DNA of 64,000 nucleotides from Mytilisepta virgata (Eukaryota > Mollusca > Bivalvia > Mytilida > Mytilidae): positions 1,426,001-1,490,000 of the forward strand of contig JAPWFG010000024.1 of assembly GCA_028015205.1 (NCBI GenBank), written 5' to 3'. Below the pieces are notes generated by a model. That model searched no databases. It was not told where the DNA came from and saw only the letters and a program-made list of their open reading frames with translations. Shown piece after piece: positions 47,816-59,222 of the stretch (positions are counted from its first letter, which is position 1; every line of letters starts with the position of its first letter). Made by a program: the position numbers and the translations under genes.

Positions 47816-48140
47816 TGTACTGCTACTGCAGTCACAATGCCTTGCAATTGTTCCACATTTCGTGTACAGTTACAAAATGTACTACAGTCATAATTTTTCA
47901 ATATTTCGTGTACTGCTACTGCAGTCACAATCCTCTGCAATTTTCCTAAAAATTTGTGTACTGCTACTGCAGTCACAATTGTCTGCAATTTTTCCAATAT
48001 TTTGTGTATTGCTACTGCAGTCACAATTCTCTACAATTTATCAATATTTTGTGTACTGCTACTGCAGTCACAATGCTTTTCAATTTTTCAATATTTTGTG
48101 TACTGCTACAGCAGTCGCAATCCTCTGCAATTTTTGTTCT
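47816..48140. repeat. Approximately 47-bp minisatellite, seven units
   Basis: Units begin gtgtactgctactgcagtca and end with a tctgcaattt..caatattt segment, repeated about every 47-48 bp. The second unit is diverged (gtgtacagttacaaaatg). Frames open on both strands here are by-products of the repeat. Confidence 0.85.
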
Positions 48141-48623
48141 TTAAGAATACATAAGTCATATTTACAGTCAAATATTCATCTTTTCTTCTTTTAGTGTAAG
48201 AATACCATGCACCTGCATTTTGCAAAAAATACATATTGGATCAAAACTGAGGTACCCTCATAAGGTTTTTATTACATGATTACAAGGTCTGTTAATTGAG
48301 ATGAACTGATTATATATTCTAAAATATTTCATATTTGCTCGATTAAAAGCATCAGTTCAAGCATTTTTGTTTTCACTAAAAGTTACCTCTAGTTATGTAC
48401 AGATAATTAGACTACTGTTACATAATGGTTACAATTCAGCAATCCTTTTCACAAAAAATCTTAAGATAGATTTTACTCTTAAGAGAAAACTTAAGAGTTT
48501 GAGGCTTTTCACAAAAAATCTTAAGTGAAACTTAAGAGAGAAAACTATCGTAACTCTAAGAGTGCTGTTACCCTCTCTTAAGTATATATTTTAAACTTAA
48601 GAGAAATCTTAAGAGAGAACAAT

Positions 48624-49384
48624 ATGGCCGCCTTTATTATATAGGCTTTTTACTTGACGTTTGTCATTTAGTGAAGGGTACACTTCATTAAATTAAAACA
48701 CAAAATAGGAGTTGAAGCTATATGTTTAGCATTGATTAGCAGTTGACGATTAAAAGATACTTATCTTAACAAAGTATGTTTCAAATTTTAACAAGATATA
48801 TTATTGAGCACATCGAAGTCTACACGATTTTTAATATACCCAAAAATTGTTCATTTTGTGATTTTTCGTGCACATTTGATTTTTTTACGGACAAGGCGAC
48901 ATAACTCCAGAACAACATCTGACTTTAATACGGTAACAGTATAGACATGATAGAGGAGCCTAATGAAATTTCAGTCTAGTGAATCTTTTTAGCAACTTCA
49001 AACTTTGATCACAGATACAAAGAACTTGGCAATATTTTGTAACCATTTTTCACCATTTTAGTAAGGATGATTTAAGTTTTTTAGAATAATTACGAATATT
49101 TACCCTGGAAACAATAAGAAAAATGTGTTCATTTACTTATTAATAAAGTTCCATTTTTTTAAGTAGAAAGGCTATATTATATTCGATGTTTTGAACAGAA
49201 AAGCTTTTATAGGAGAGATCGTGTTTTCCGTGATAGAACTGATAATCTTGATCTTTTAAATGATGACCAGTTAATCGCACGGTATCGTTTTCCAAGAGGG
49301 TCTATTCTGGATATAACAGACACGCTAAGAGACTCCATTACAAGACCTTCTGCCAGATCCCATGCAATCCCTCCCCATATACAA
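48624..49384 (+). pseudogene. Harbinger transposase first exon, interrupted by a nested MITE
   Basis: ATG at 48624 reads MAAFII, then the 48642-49174 MITE intervenes; after it the frame resumes FDVLNRKSFYRRDRVFRDRT and continues through ARYRFPRGSILDITDTLRD to RSHAIPPHIQ, ending at a consensus donor caa|gtaagt (49384). FRDRT, the RYRFPR segment and RSHAIPP are typical of Harbinger/HARBI1-type N-termini. The DDE nuclease exon is not present downstream. Confidence 0.72.
48642..49174. mobile_element. Approximately 530-bp MITE (family 1), copy B, nested in Harbinger
   Basis: Ends taggctttttactt and tagcctttctactt (complement) match copy A at 13426-13944, and the interior is closely similar (for example gttgaagctatatgtttagc). 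The direct repeat tattata flanks it (48635-48641 and 49175-49181). It inserted into the transposase reading frame. Confidence 0.82.
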
Positions 49385-49813
49385 GTAAGTATTTTACGAA
49401 AACATATCAAACCTATGTTTTCCGTCTTCATGCTGAATTTGGTGCTTTCTTTCACGTCCGCTGTATAGTTATGGTACAAATTATGTAATGTCAATCCCGA
49501 ACACACACAAAAAATATTTCGCAAAAAAAAAAAAATATATATATATACGTTACTGTAGAGATAAATGAATTTATTTCCTAAACTTAAACTAAGTCAAATT
49601 GCGCATGTAAAACGAAAATGAAAGTAGGTTGCTATGCAATTGTTTATCTTTAAGTTACGAGTAGTCGTACGATTTGACTTAAGATAAAAACTTAGGAATA
49701 CTCTTAAGTTTAAAATAAATCTTACGACAGCGTTTGTGAAAACGACTTAAGATTTCTCTTAGTATATTCGTAAGTTGAAATTATCTTAAGAATTTTTGTG
49801 AAAAGATTTGCTG

Positions 49814-51329
49814 CTTTTGTCATTACCAATAAAAATGTGATCAAATGATTACCAGCTAAATGTACCAACTCTCATGAGGGGCCTCAAATTATATGCATTT
49901 ATCATGTTTATGGACAATAAAGCCATCTTACAGTTTTGTGTATTTCTACCATTCCACTTTAAAGTAAATGTATTCACTTTTAATCATTATGCATAACAAT
50001 TTCACCACATACATCTAAATTTCTCATCACAATATTAACAAAGGGGAATTTGTTACATTTTTTTAATCATCAGAGATACTATTTTTTTTCGGATACTTGT
50101 AGCAATCAATTTTATTAGAAAACATTCTGTTATTTGCTGTCTCATTTATCTATATCAAAGACCTCTTTCTATTTATATTTGTGAAAAATTTTCAGTCACT
50201 AATTGTAAGAATATAAAAATGTATATCTGGTGAGTCTCAACAAATGATAATGGGTTATCTACCTTTGTGAATAATCTCAATCATTGTTTGTGTCCTATTT
50301 ATGTTGTCATATACATCCACTAATATGCCTCATTGTCTACTCATCAGTGCCCTAGGGTTGCACTAGGGACAAACCTAATATTCATTTGTTAAAACAAGTG
50401 TCTTGTATATTGTCTAGTTAGCCAATCCAGAACTATATGTACCAAAGAATGGGGTAAACCTACCTAGATCATTTGTGGACTCATTATTTTTATTTTTGAC
50501 TCACCTTAATTTTCAAATATATTATTTGTTTTTGTTGGGACTACTAAAAATTTTTTTTTTAAGAGTTTCTTAACTCTCCAGTACAAAACACTACAAGTGT
50601 CCTCGAAAGAATTGTGTGATTTAATGAAATCACTATTTAAATCCTGAGATATAATGCAAGCAAAGAATGTTCAACAACAGTCAACGAATTCCCCCTGTGG
50701 TATACTTTCTTTGAATTTGTTATGATATAAGAAGAATTTGTTATGATATAAGAATCAATGATATGTATACCATTGGGGGTTAATAACAACAAGAGAATCA
50801 CAGAAGACTCCAGTGTCATCAAATCTAACTGGCCTTGTGTTATTCTGCAACTTGATTCAAGAACAATTGACATTTTTTCAAGCATCACCATGAACTACAT
50901 TTGACTACATCAAAAGATTGCTGAAAATATTCAAACAAGAAGTGAGTGGCTGGCAGATATGCAAGTCTCTGACACGATACAACACAAAAGTATAAAATGA
51001 CACCTTATTACAGAATCTGTGTAATGTTGTGGTAATTTGTAAATTGTAAACACAGATCGGACAAAAAATTAATGGTAACTTTTTTTTAAAGAATTTTAGT
51101 ACAACTATTTTTGTATGGTTAGTTCATGATTGCAGCACATGTATTTATCCCCCCCCCCCACACACACACATTAATTTTATACAAATAATATACTTTTTTG
51201 TAAATAATGAGATGTCATATGATTAAGATTACAAATAAGCATGAAAAGACAAGTGTTAATTAAAAACCAAAGGACAAAGATTTGAATCAAATGCCCTTCA
51301 ACAATAAATAAAACACATACCAGAAAGTA
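49814..51329. other. Non-coding stretch
   Basis: AT-rich, no supported exon. A CA/C-rich tract (ccccccccccacacacacaca-like) sits at about 51150-51172. Confidence 0.45.
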
Positions 51330-51490
51330 AGCTTAAGGTATAAAAGGAACAAGGATGACAAAATGTGAAGCAATTCAAAAGAGAAAACAAAGGGCTTGAT
51401 TTATACTACAACAATAAATGAAAATCAATATGGCAGCCACTGGATTACAGGGCCCTGGCTTGGTTCAGGACCTTCTGCTATGCCAAAATA
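51330..51490. repeat. Dispersed repeat related to 40721-40890 and 41218-41240
   Basis: It shares the order tgacaaaatgt, aattcaaa, caatatgg(c/a)ag and ctggcttggttcagg with the repeat that the second SINE split at 40.9 kb. This copy is unsplit and so shows the empty site. Confidence 0.55.
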
Positions 51491-52004
51491 CAAGTATTGA
51501 TAGATTGTGTGTAGTACTGATCAAGACAATATTCAAAGATCTTACTACAATGGTACATTGTTAACATTTAAGAACAAGCTAATTCACAGAACTTTTAGAA
51601 ATTGATGATCTTCATTTATTCAATTCTTGTTAATTTCATGTCTTTTATTAATATCATGTACATGTATTATGTTATTCACATGTATTTGATTTTGTTCAGT
51701 AATGTATTATATGTATATAATGGTGAAGACTTTCTAAGTTGAAAATCTTCTGTATGATCCTTTTGTCATTGTTTTGGACATAAAAAATGTTTAAATTATA
51801 TTTAAAGAACAAATCGGTTTGTATGGATCACATCTTAATTTACAGGCTACATGTATATTAACAACACCAAGTTGAACATAATTAGAGGCTCTTAAATTTT
51901 TATTGCATAAGTAAGAATTTAATGTTTTCGTTTCTTTTTGATTTTCTCTTAAATACATTGATCTGAGTGTTACATTTGTAAATAATTTAATTGTCTGTCT
52001 TTTA

Positions 52005-52150
52005 AATACTAGAAAGTAAAATAACAAAAATACCGAACTCCAAGGAAAATTCAAAACAGAAAGTCCTTTGTCAAATGGCAAAATCAAAAGCTCAAACACA
52101 TCAAACGAATGGAAAACAACTGTCATATTCCTGACTTGGTACAGGCATTT
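52005..52150. repeat. Abundant mussel repeat fragment
   Basis: Contains aaatggcaaaatcaaaagct, caaacacatcaaacgaatgg and tgtcatattcctgacttgg, a string I recall as extremely common in Mytilus genomic DNA. Treated as a dispersed repeat. Confidence 0.6.
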
Positions 52151-52373
52151 CTAGTTGTCTTTACTATTTATTTAAGTACAATTTCATGTATAATGTACGT
52201 CAAAAATCTCATTTGTCTATTATTTTGAACAATCTGCAAGTTTACATGCCTATGTGGTACTTTTTAAAGGCTTGCACAGTTAATTAGCTTAGATCTGTGC
52301 ATGCCTAAATAGAGTTCTTTTTTTTACCAGAAGCTGATCAACTCAAAAGTAGCATACATGTAGATGTGCATTA

Positions 52374-52375
<2 letters not shown>

Positions 52376-52401
<26 letters not shown>
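52376..52401. repeat. (TA)n microsatellite
   Basis: A short uninterrupted alternating TA tract. Just downstream (about 52462-52480) is a lone T-arm-like hairpin cagggttcgattccctg, without the rest of a tRNA. Confidence 0.85.
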
Positions 52402-52404
<3 letters not shown>

Positions 52405-52479
52405 CCTGTATGTACACAGGTATAAACATGTTCAAAAGGTATCATACTCTAGGTCAGTGTACCAGGGTTCGATTCCCTG

Positions 52480-53530
52480 CCTAGGCATACAAATGTATAT
52501 GGCTGGTTGCAAAGTGGGCAGATTGCCTAGTGGCCCCGCACTGACCTAGTCAAAAATGTCTTTTTATATAAAATATTAAAATGTGTAGATTTTATTTTGT
52601 TTTCATTATTATTATGATTGAACATTTACTTTAATTCATAGAAAATAATAGTACAGTAAACATGCATTATTTGATTTAAATGGACCACTTGTCTAAAACC
52701 AAGCACAAATACTAGTGAGCTTTTTGGATTGACGTGTTGATATTTGCAAAACAGTAATTATCTTTTGTACAAGTATTAAAAAGTAAAGTGTTTTTTGGCC
52801 CTACCTACTATAATAGACGCATATTATAATTTTCTATTATGTTTTCTGGTCTGTACATCCATCTGTCAGTTTGTCTGTCCATCCCGCATCAGGCTAAACT
52901 TTTTCTTTCACATAGTTTACCATGAAGGTGTGGTAACATAAACTTGAAACTTTAATTACACATGTTCATTATGATTTGAACTTTTAAAAGAGAGTAATTT
53001 TCACTGTATCAAAATCTTAACAGTCAAATAAGTTCACCATTAATTTTTTTGTTGTTGGGTTGCTGTATTATTGGCATATTTCAATATTGAAGAATTCACT
53101 TCTTCACCAAAAAATAAACTATTTCAAATTGTCAGCAACAGACTCAAACAAAAAAGATGCTGTCGCATTGATTTGTATCATGTGTTAGATCTACAGTTGT
53201 AGTGAGAAAGACATGATACATGTATTCAATATTCATTGTCAATGATTGTATTGTAATGCTTTTAAGCATTTTTAATTATAGAGGTTTATAAATAAATATA
53301 AAATTTATATGAATCATTATGATGATGCTGAACATAAAAAAAACAAATTGCAGAAGATTAATGTTTCACTACTTGGATATAAATTAAGTTTTGTAATACC
53401 AGTGGTATACTTTAAAAAAGTTGGTTTGCATTCAAAAGGCTACAAGGAGCCTTTATCTCTCACCTGTCAATTTTGCAAAAATTTAATACAACACATTAAG
53501 AATATTTCAAATAATTTCCAGCAAAACGCC
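52480..53530. other. Non-coding stretch
   Basis: AT-rich, with no recognised gene or element ends; the short frame at 53309-53533 has no domain. Confidence 0.4.
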
Positions 53531-53539
53531 TAAAAATGT

Positions 53540-54160
53540 AATATCATCCTTCAAGGGCAATATACCATTTACAAGGAGTGAACAGAGTCGACTGACGATT
53601 TCAGGTAATGTTGACTTATTTGAAGAGCAAGTCATGATAATAATTTTTGCCATTTACACTTTTTCTCCATCTACTAGAGATAACACAAAAAAAAAAAACA
53701 AAAAATGGTTAAACAGTGTCTTTGGAGGATAATAACTTCTATAAATCCGATGCAAACTATGTTCGACTTGCGGCATATTTCTAATTTGTCCCCACACTTA
53801 CCATGGTGTTATCTAAAAATCTTGGGGAGAACACTGGGACAACAGACGCAAAGTGATGAGAAAAGCTCACATGGCCCTTTCGACCAGGCAAGCTAAAAAA
53901 GTACGTAAATATTATCTTTCAATGGCCATTATAACTCCTATAAGAGTGAAGTGGTAATTAAGCCCATTTTGACTTACAAGTAGATCTTGTTCTGCTAATA
54001 ATTTTTTTCCAATATACAGTTTCCCTCTATCTACTCTAGTTTCAACACAAAAAACACAAAAATGGGTAAAAAGAGTCTTTCAAGGGCAATAACTCCTACA
54101 AAGAGGCGATTTTTGATTTATGCAAAACTGTTTAAGTGGTTTGACAATTGCAAAAAGAAA
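53540..54160. repeat. Degenerate tandem repeat with a tandem-monomer element end
   Basis: aaaatgg(t/g)taaa-cag/gag-tctttc blocks recur at about 53703 and 54060, two units of about 179 bp apart. A piece ending cgcaaagtgatgagaaaagc, tcacatggccctttcgacca at about 53848-53888 is a right end of the tandem-monomer family. Confidence 0.5.
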
Positions 54161-54475
54161 GTGAAAATAATATTCAGGGGGATGAATGTAACAATAAATG
54201 GAAAATAGCCCAAAAAATAAATACTACATCTGAGTCAATTCAGTCAAATGTTGTAAGTTTTCTTTCTGTATTATTGAAAAGATGCAATATATATCAAATG
54301 TACATTATTTTTATATGCTACAGTACAAATTAGAATTCAGGAGGATCCAGAATTATCCTTTTACAAATTGGAATTCCAATATCTACCAGTAGAAACCAGA
54401 ATTTTTATTTATACTTATTAAAATCCAGTACATATTCAATTTTACACTAGGAAGATTCTGCAGATATTACTAACT

Positions 54476-56399
54476 AGAGGCTCTCAAGAGCCTGTATCGC
54501 TCACCTGGATTTAACTTTTCACCTTGAGCAGACCTAAAAATTTAAGTGTTGCAGCCAATTTGGCTGGTTTTCTATAGGATTCTATGTTAAACTAATTTCA
54601 GCTGTGGCAGTCATCTTGGTTGACTGTCCAGGTCATCGGATACATTTCTAAAAGAGAACCATCTAAGGACCATTTCTGCTAAGTCTTGTTCCAACTGGCT
54701 AAGCGGTTTCAGACAAGAAGATTTTTAAATGAATTTTTCATATAGGGTCCAATATTTAACAAAGGTCGGCGTGGCAGCCATCTTGGTTGACAATCCGGGT
54801 GATCAGACACATTTCTGAAAGAGGACCTCCTAAGGACCAATGCTGCCAAGTCTGGCTCCAATATGTCAAGTGGTTTCAGACAAGAAGATTTTTCAGTGAA
54901 TTTCCCATAGGGTCCTATGTTAAACTAAGTTCTGCTGTGGCGGCCATCTTGGTTCACAGTCCATGAAATCAGACACATTTCTGAAAAAGGACCTCCTAAG
55001 GACCAATGCTGCCAAGTCCTACTCCAATATGTCAAGTGGTTTCAGACAAGAAGATTTTTCAATGAATTTTCCTATAGGGCCCTATGTTAAACTAAGTTCG
55101 GTTGTGGCGGCCAACTTGGTTGACAGTCCGGGTCATCGGACAAATCTCTGTAAGATGACCATCTAAGGACCATTGCTGCCAAGTCTGGTTCCAGTCGGTC
55201 AAGTGGTTTAAGACAAGAAGATTTTTCAATGAATTTTCCCATAGGGCCCAATGTTAAACTAAGTTCGGCTGTGGCGGCCATCTTGGTTAACAGTCCGGGT
55301 CATTGGACATATTTCTGAAAGAAAACCTCCTAAGAACCATTACTGCCAACTTTGGTTCCATCTGGCCTTGTAGTTTCATATAAGAAGATTTTTGAAATTC
55401 ACCCCCCCCCCTTTTTTTTCTATTTTTAGCAATGCCATATTTGGTTTGATTCCATACTGTGGTTCTCTAAAAGAAGACATTTGTATGTATTTCCCATAGG
55501 GTCCTATGTTAAACTAAGTCCCATGATGGCGGCCATCTTGGATGATGGATAGGCACCAAAGTAACAACACTTGGTAAACATCTCATAAGGAACATTCATG
55601 CCATGTTTGGTTTCATTCCATTCAGTGGTTCTCTAAAAGAAGTCATTTGTATGCATTTCCCATAGGGTCCAATGTTAAACTTAGTCCCCCGCTGGCGGCC
55701 ATCTTGGATGATGGATCGGCTACAAAGTAACAACACTTGGTCAGCACCTCATAAGGAACATTCATGCCAGATTTAGTTTCATTCCATTCAGTGGTTCTCT
55801 AAAAGAAGTCATTTGTATGCATTTCCCATAGGGTCCTATGTTAAATTAAGTCCCCCGCTGGCGGCCATCTTGGATTATGGATCGCCTACAAAGTAACAAC
55901 ACTTGGTCAGCACCTCATAAGGAACATTCATGCCATGTTTGGTTTCATTCCATTCAACGGTTCTCTAAAAGAAGTCATTTGTATGCATTTCCTATAGGGT
56001 CCTATGTTAAACTAAGTCCCCCTCTGGCGGCCATCTTGGATGATGGATCGGCTACAAAGTAACAACACTTGGTCAGCACCTTATAAGGGTTCATTCATGT
56101 CAGATTTAGTGTCATTCCATTCAGTGGTTCTGTAAAAGAAGTCATTTGTATGCATTTCCCATAGGGTCCTATGTTAAACTAAGTTCCCCGCCGGCGGCCA
56201 TCTTGGATGATGGATCGGCTACAAAGTAACAACACTTGGTCAGCACCTCATAAGGAACATTCATGCCATGTTTGGTTTCATTCCATTCAGTGGTTCTCCA
56301 GAAGAAGTTCAAAATGTAAAATGTTAACGACGACGCCGGACGACGCCGGACGCCAAGTGATGAGAAAAGCTCACTTGACCCTTTGGGTCAGGTGAGCTA
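54476..56399. mobile_element. Tandem-monomer element C (about 167-bp units, two monomer types)
   Basis: Left end agaggctctcaagagcct is itself a hairpin and is followed by gctcacctg; right end has hairpin tgaccctttgggtca, then caggtgagct, inverse of the left. The first half (about 54.6-55.35 kb) has monomers with tggttgacagtccgggtcat; the second (about 55.5-56.3 kb) has ttggatgatggatcggctac and aacaacacttggtcagcac. The ggcggccatcttgg core recurs every 164-170 bp. A c/t-rich tract at 55400-55420 separates the halves. No coding role. Confidence 0.78.
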
Positions 56400-56789
56400 A
56401 AAACCATAGTTTTCCAAAGAGAGGACGAAAGATACCAAAGGGATATTCAAACTCTACAAGAAAATAGACAAACACGCCAAAAATTGTTAAAAAAGATCAT
56501 TTAGGGGCAATAACTCCCAAAACTTGTGATGTAATTATAAAATAAATTAGTTCTTATGATTAGACATCCTGTCGATACAGTTAACTTACATTTTGGCATT
56601 GCACAAGTTCATCCATTTCTCAGACTGTTTATAAGGTCTTTACACTAAATCTCTTGGATGTGTACTGATTGATCTTTAGTCTGGGAGAACATGATGTATT
56701 TATTAAATGTAATTGGCTTTGAACTAGCTTTCAGTAACTGGGAGTACTTTTATACCGGCGCTTTTTGTCTATTGTTTTTATGTTACTTG

Positions 56790-57140
56790 TTTTTCGTCAT
56801 AATCTATTGAGTTAAGCCATTTGCAACTGATTTTTAGTTTCTTCTTATGTTATGCTGTTACACCACTGTCCCAGGTTAGGGAAGGGTTGAGCGCTCACAG
56901 ACATGTTTAACCCCTGCCACATTCTTTATGTGCCAGGTGTCCCAAGTCAGGAGTCTGTAATTCAGTGGTTGCTGATGGTTCATGTCTGTCATATTTAGGT
57001 TTTTTTAAATTGTATTTTTATGAATTAGGTCTTCAGTTTTCTCGTTTGAATTGTTTAACATTTTTCATGTCAGGGCCTTTTATAGCTGACTAAACAGTAT
57101 GGGTTTTTCTCATTGTTGAAGGCAGTACGGTGCCCTATAA
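56790..57140 (+). repeat. Abundant mussel dispersed repeat
   Basis: Landmarks caccactgtcccaggttag, gttgagcgctcacagac, agtcaggagtctgtaattc, ggccttttatagctgac and attgttgaaggcagtacggt follow in order; the last third matches 34770-35040. I recall this string as common in mussels. Confidence 0.6.
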
Positions 57141-57279
57141 TTGCTTATGTAATTTGTGGACACAATTTTGGTCCAAATAGACAATAGGTAGATCTTGATA
57201 TCCTGAATATTTTTTACCCTGTCAGATTTTTCAAGATAATAGAAAAAAAGTTTGTTTTACTCCCTTTGTTCTATTTTTA

Positions 57280-57470
57280 GCTTTTGCCGCCATGTTCGTT
57301 GGCAGTTGGGATCATCTATCCCAATTTGGAAGATACCCAAAGGATGATTGTGACCAAGTTTGGTTCAAATTGGCCCGGTAGTTTCAGAAAAGAAGATTTT
57401 TGTAAAAGTTAACAGACGAAGAGGATGAATGCCAAGTGATGGCAAAAGCTCACTCTGGCCCTTTGGCTCA
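57280..57470 (+). repeat. Right-end fragment of a tandem-monomer element
   Basis: One decayed monomer (ccgccatgttcgttgg), then agacgaagagga..gccaagtgatggcaaaagct, cactctggccctttggctca, matching the right ends at 27.6 and 56.4 kb. Confidence 0.6.
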
Positions 57471-57659
57471 ATATTATCACTTTTTTAATACTTTGAATAC
57501 TTTTGTATCTGTCAAACACAATTTATCACCAAAAAAATGAATGTAGACATATAAATAATGAAATTCCTACAGTGAATACAATAAACTGTTAACACAGAGA
57601 TATATGTCTCGCCTTTTTGTAATTTTACTAATGCAAATTTTGAAATTAAAATAGCAATA

Positions 57660-58905
57660 CTTTAACATACATGTAAGTTATGCAAATATTCAAAGTCAAT
57701 GAACCATGACTGAAGGTACATGGGTAAACAATCTCCATGGAAATGAGATGTACCAATTCTAATACAACTGCATACCAAATACCATTGGTCCAGTCAATCT
57801 AGCATAAATTTGACCCTAACCTTAACGTAATTGCAACAGAAGATTTTTAAGTTCTAATCTTTAGCATTATACCCCAAATATACACAGAAAAAAGTCTAAC
57901 AAAATCTAACTTGAGGAAGACTAAAAAATCACGATTTTAAAATTCTATGGAGATTTGCATTGAAAATGGGAGATAACTCTGCAAAAAGGGCAGAAATATC
58001 AATAAAAATTGATACAAAATTATAACTTTACCGCTTCTTTTCAGCAGAATGTATTGATTCTTGATATTTTAGCCGTCTTTAGAGTATAACAAACAACTCT
58101 AAAGGTGTTTTCATATCTTTTATCAAGCTACAACCTAGATTTCGTAATTCATTAGTTGACCATTTATTAAATTTTTCAACATGTCAAGGTAAAGAATCTC
58201 AAATTTAATAAAAATAATTAAGCATACATTATTTTTTTTGTGGTTTAAAGTTTCTTTAAACAAGGTAGATGCTGAACAAATATAATTTACAGATATAAAC
58301 AATACCAAAATTTCACATTTTTTTTTTCAAAATGGTCACAAAGCCACAAATTTGCAATTTCTTTAATGAAAAATGCACAAAAAAAAATAAAAATACCCAT
58401 AACGCTTCGGTTTTGTACATTTCATGAGCAGAAGATTATATAATATAGTCAAATACGAACTTATAACCCCATTAAAGTATCATACTTTACACGAATTAAG
58501 AAAATCAACCAAAACCTGACAAAAAAGACTCATTTTTGCGGAGTTATCTCCCCTTTCCAATGTTAATTTCCATAGGAAATTAAAAATGCTGATTTTGAGT
58601 TTTCCTCTAGTTAGATTTTATGGGACTTTTTTCTGTGTATATTTGGGGCTTAATGCTATAGATGAGAACTAAAACATTTTCTTTTGCAATTAGTTTGAGG
58701 TTAAAACTTTGTTTGACTGGACTACATTGACTTATCATAAGTTGTTCCCTTTAAACAAACCTAAACACAAACATTAACTTGTAAACTATGTTAAAGTGTC
58801 AAAGTCAATGAACCATGATGAGGGGGTGGGGCTATATAATCTCCATGGAAACGAGACTTGCAAATGCCAATAAATTTGCATACCAAATATCATTGACTTA
58901 ACATT
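57660..58905. mobile_element. Long inverted repeat with flanking direct repeats
   Basis: About 57815-58000 and 58535-58705 are inverted copies of each other: accccaaatatacacagaaa and ccccaaatatacacagaaa (complement), then gggagataactc / gagttatctccc. Outside the arms, caaagtcaatgaaccatgac and aatctccatggaaa occur in direct orientation at about 57690, 58800 and 58967. The core is AT-rich. A foldback-type element is likely; no transposase is seen. Confidence 0.65.
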
Positions 58906-59102
58906 AGCGGTTCATATTAAACTGATCTAATCACAAACAAATACATGTAAACTAAGCAAAAGTTTCAAAGTCAATAGACCATGACTGAGGGGGCGGGGCC
59001 AAATATTCTCCGTGGAAATGAGATGTTTCAACTTTGGCAAGGGTTTTACTGCCGGTCGGAAGAAGACCTTGAATGACCATATTTCTATTACTCTGTCCAC
59101 CT

Positions 59103-59222
59103 TGGGGGCACAGGCACTTGTTTCTATCAATGAGAAGGTCGACTATCCATATATATAATAGAATTATATATGGAAAGTTGACCTTTCCATTGATAGAAAC
59201 AAGTACCTGTGTCTTTGGGATA
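59103..59222. repeat. Palindrome with roughly 55-bp arms
   Basis: Left arm cacaggcacttgtttctatc..aaggtcgac and right arm gttgacctt..gatagaaacaagtacctgtg pair almost throughout, around a short loop of AT bases near 59155. It would fold to a hairpin of about 118 nt. It may be a foldback MITE or a source of a hairpin RNA. Confidence 0.75.

Larger units (their letters stand above)
48437..49813 (+). mobile_element. PIF/Harbinger-type element
   Basis: Inverted ends cagcaatccttttcacaaaa and (complement) cagcaaatcttttcacaaaa bound the element. The first about 200 bp and last about 200 bp are packed with the palindrome cttaag (about eight and four copies), probable transposase-binding sites. The interior codes for the N-terminal part of a Harbinger transposase (see 48624-49384). 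The catalytic DDE part is absent, so the copy is internally deleted. Target-site duplication is not resolved. Confidence 0.75.

Noticed and set aside
47816..48140. CRISPR-like array
   Set aside because: Units are contiguous and vary along their length, without identical repeats and unique spacers; the genome is eukaryotic.
47755..48194. Several overlapping frames rich in Cys, Tyr and Ser
   Set aside because: They are translations of the 47-bp minisatellite.
52440..52490. tRNA gene on the plus strand
   Set aside because: Only a T-arm-like hairpin with a B-box is seen; no matching acceptor, D-arm or anticodon arm could be traced.
53309..53533. 74-codon frame with two cysteines
   Set aside because: AT-rich sequence next to degenerate tandem repeats; no domain or conserved start.
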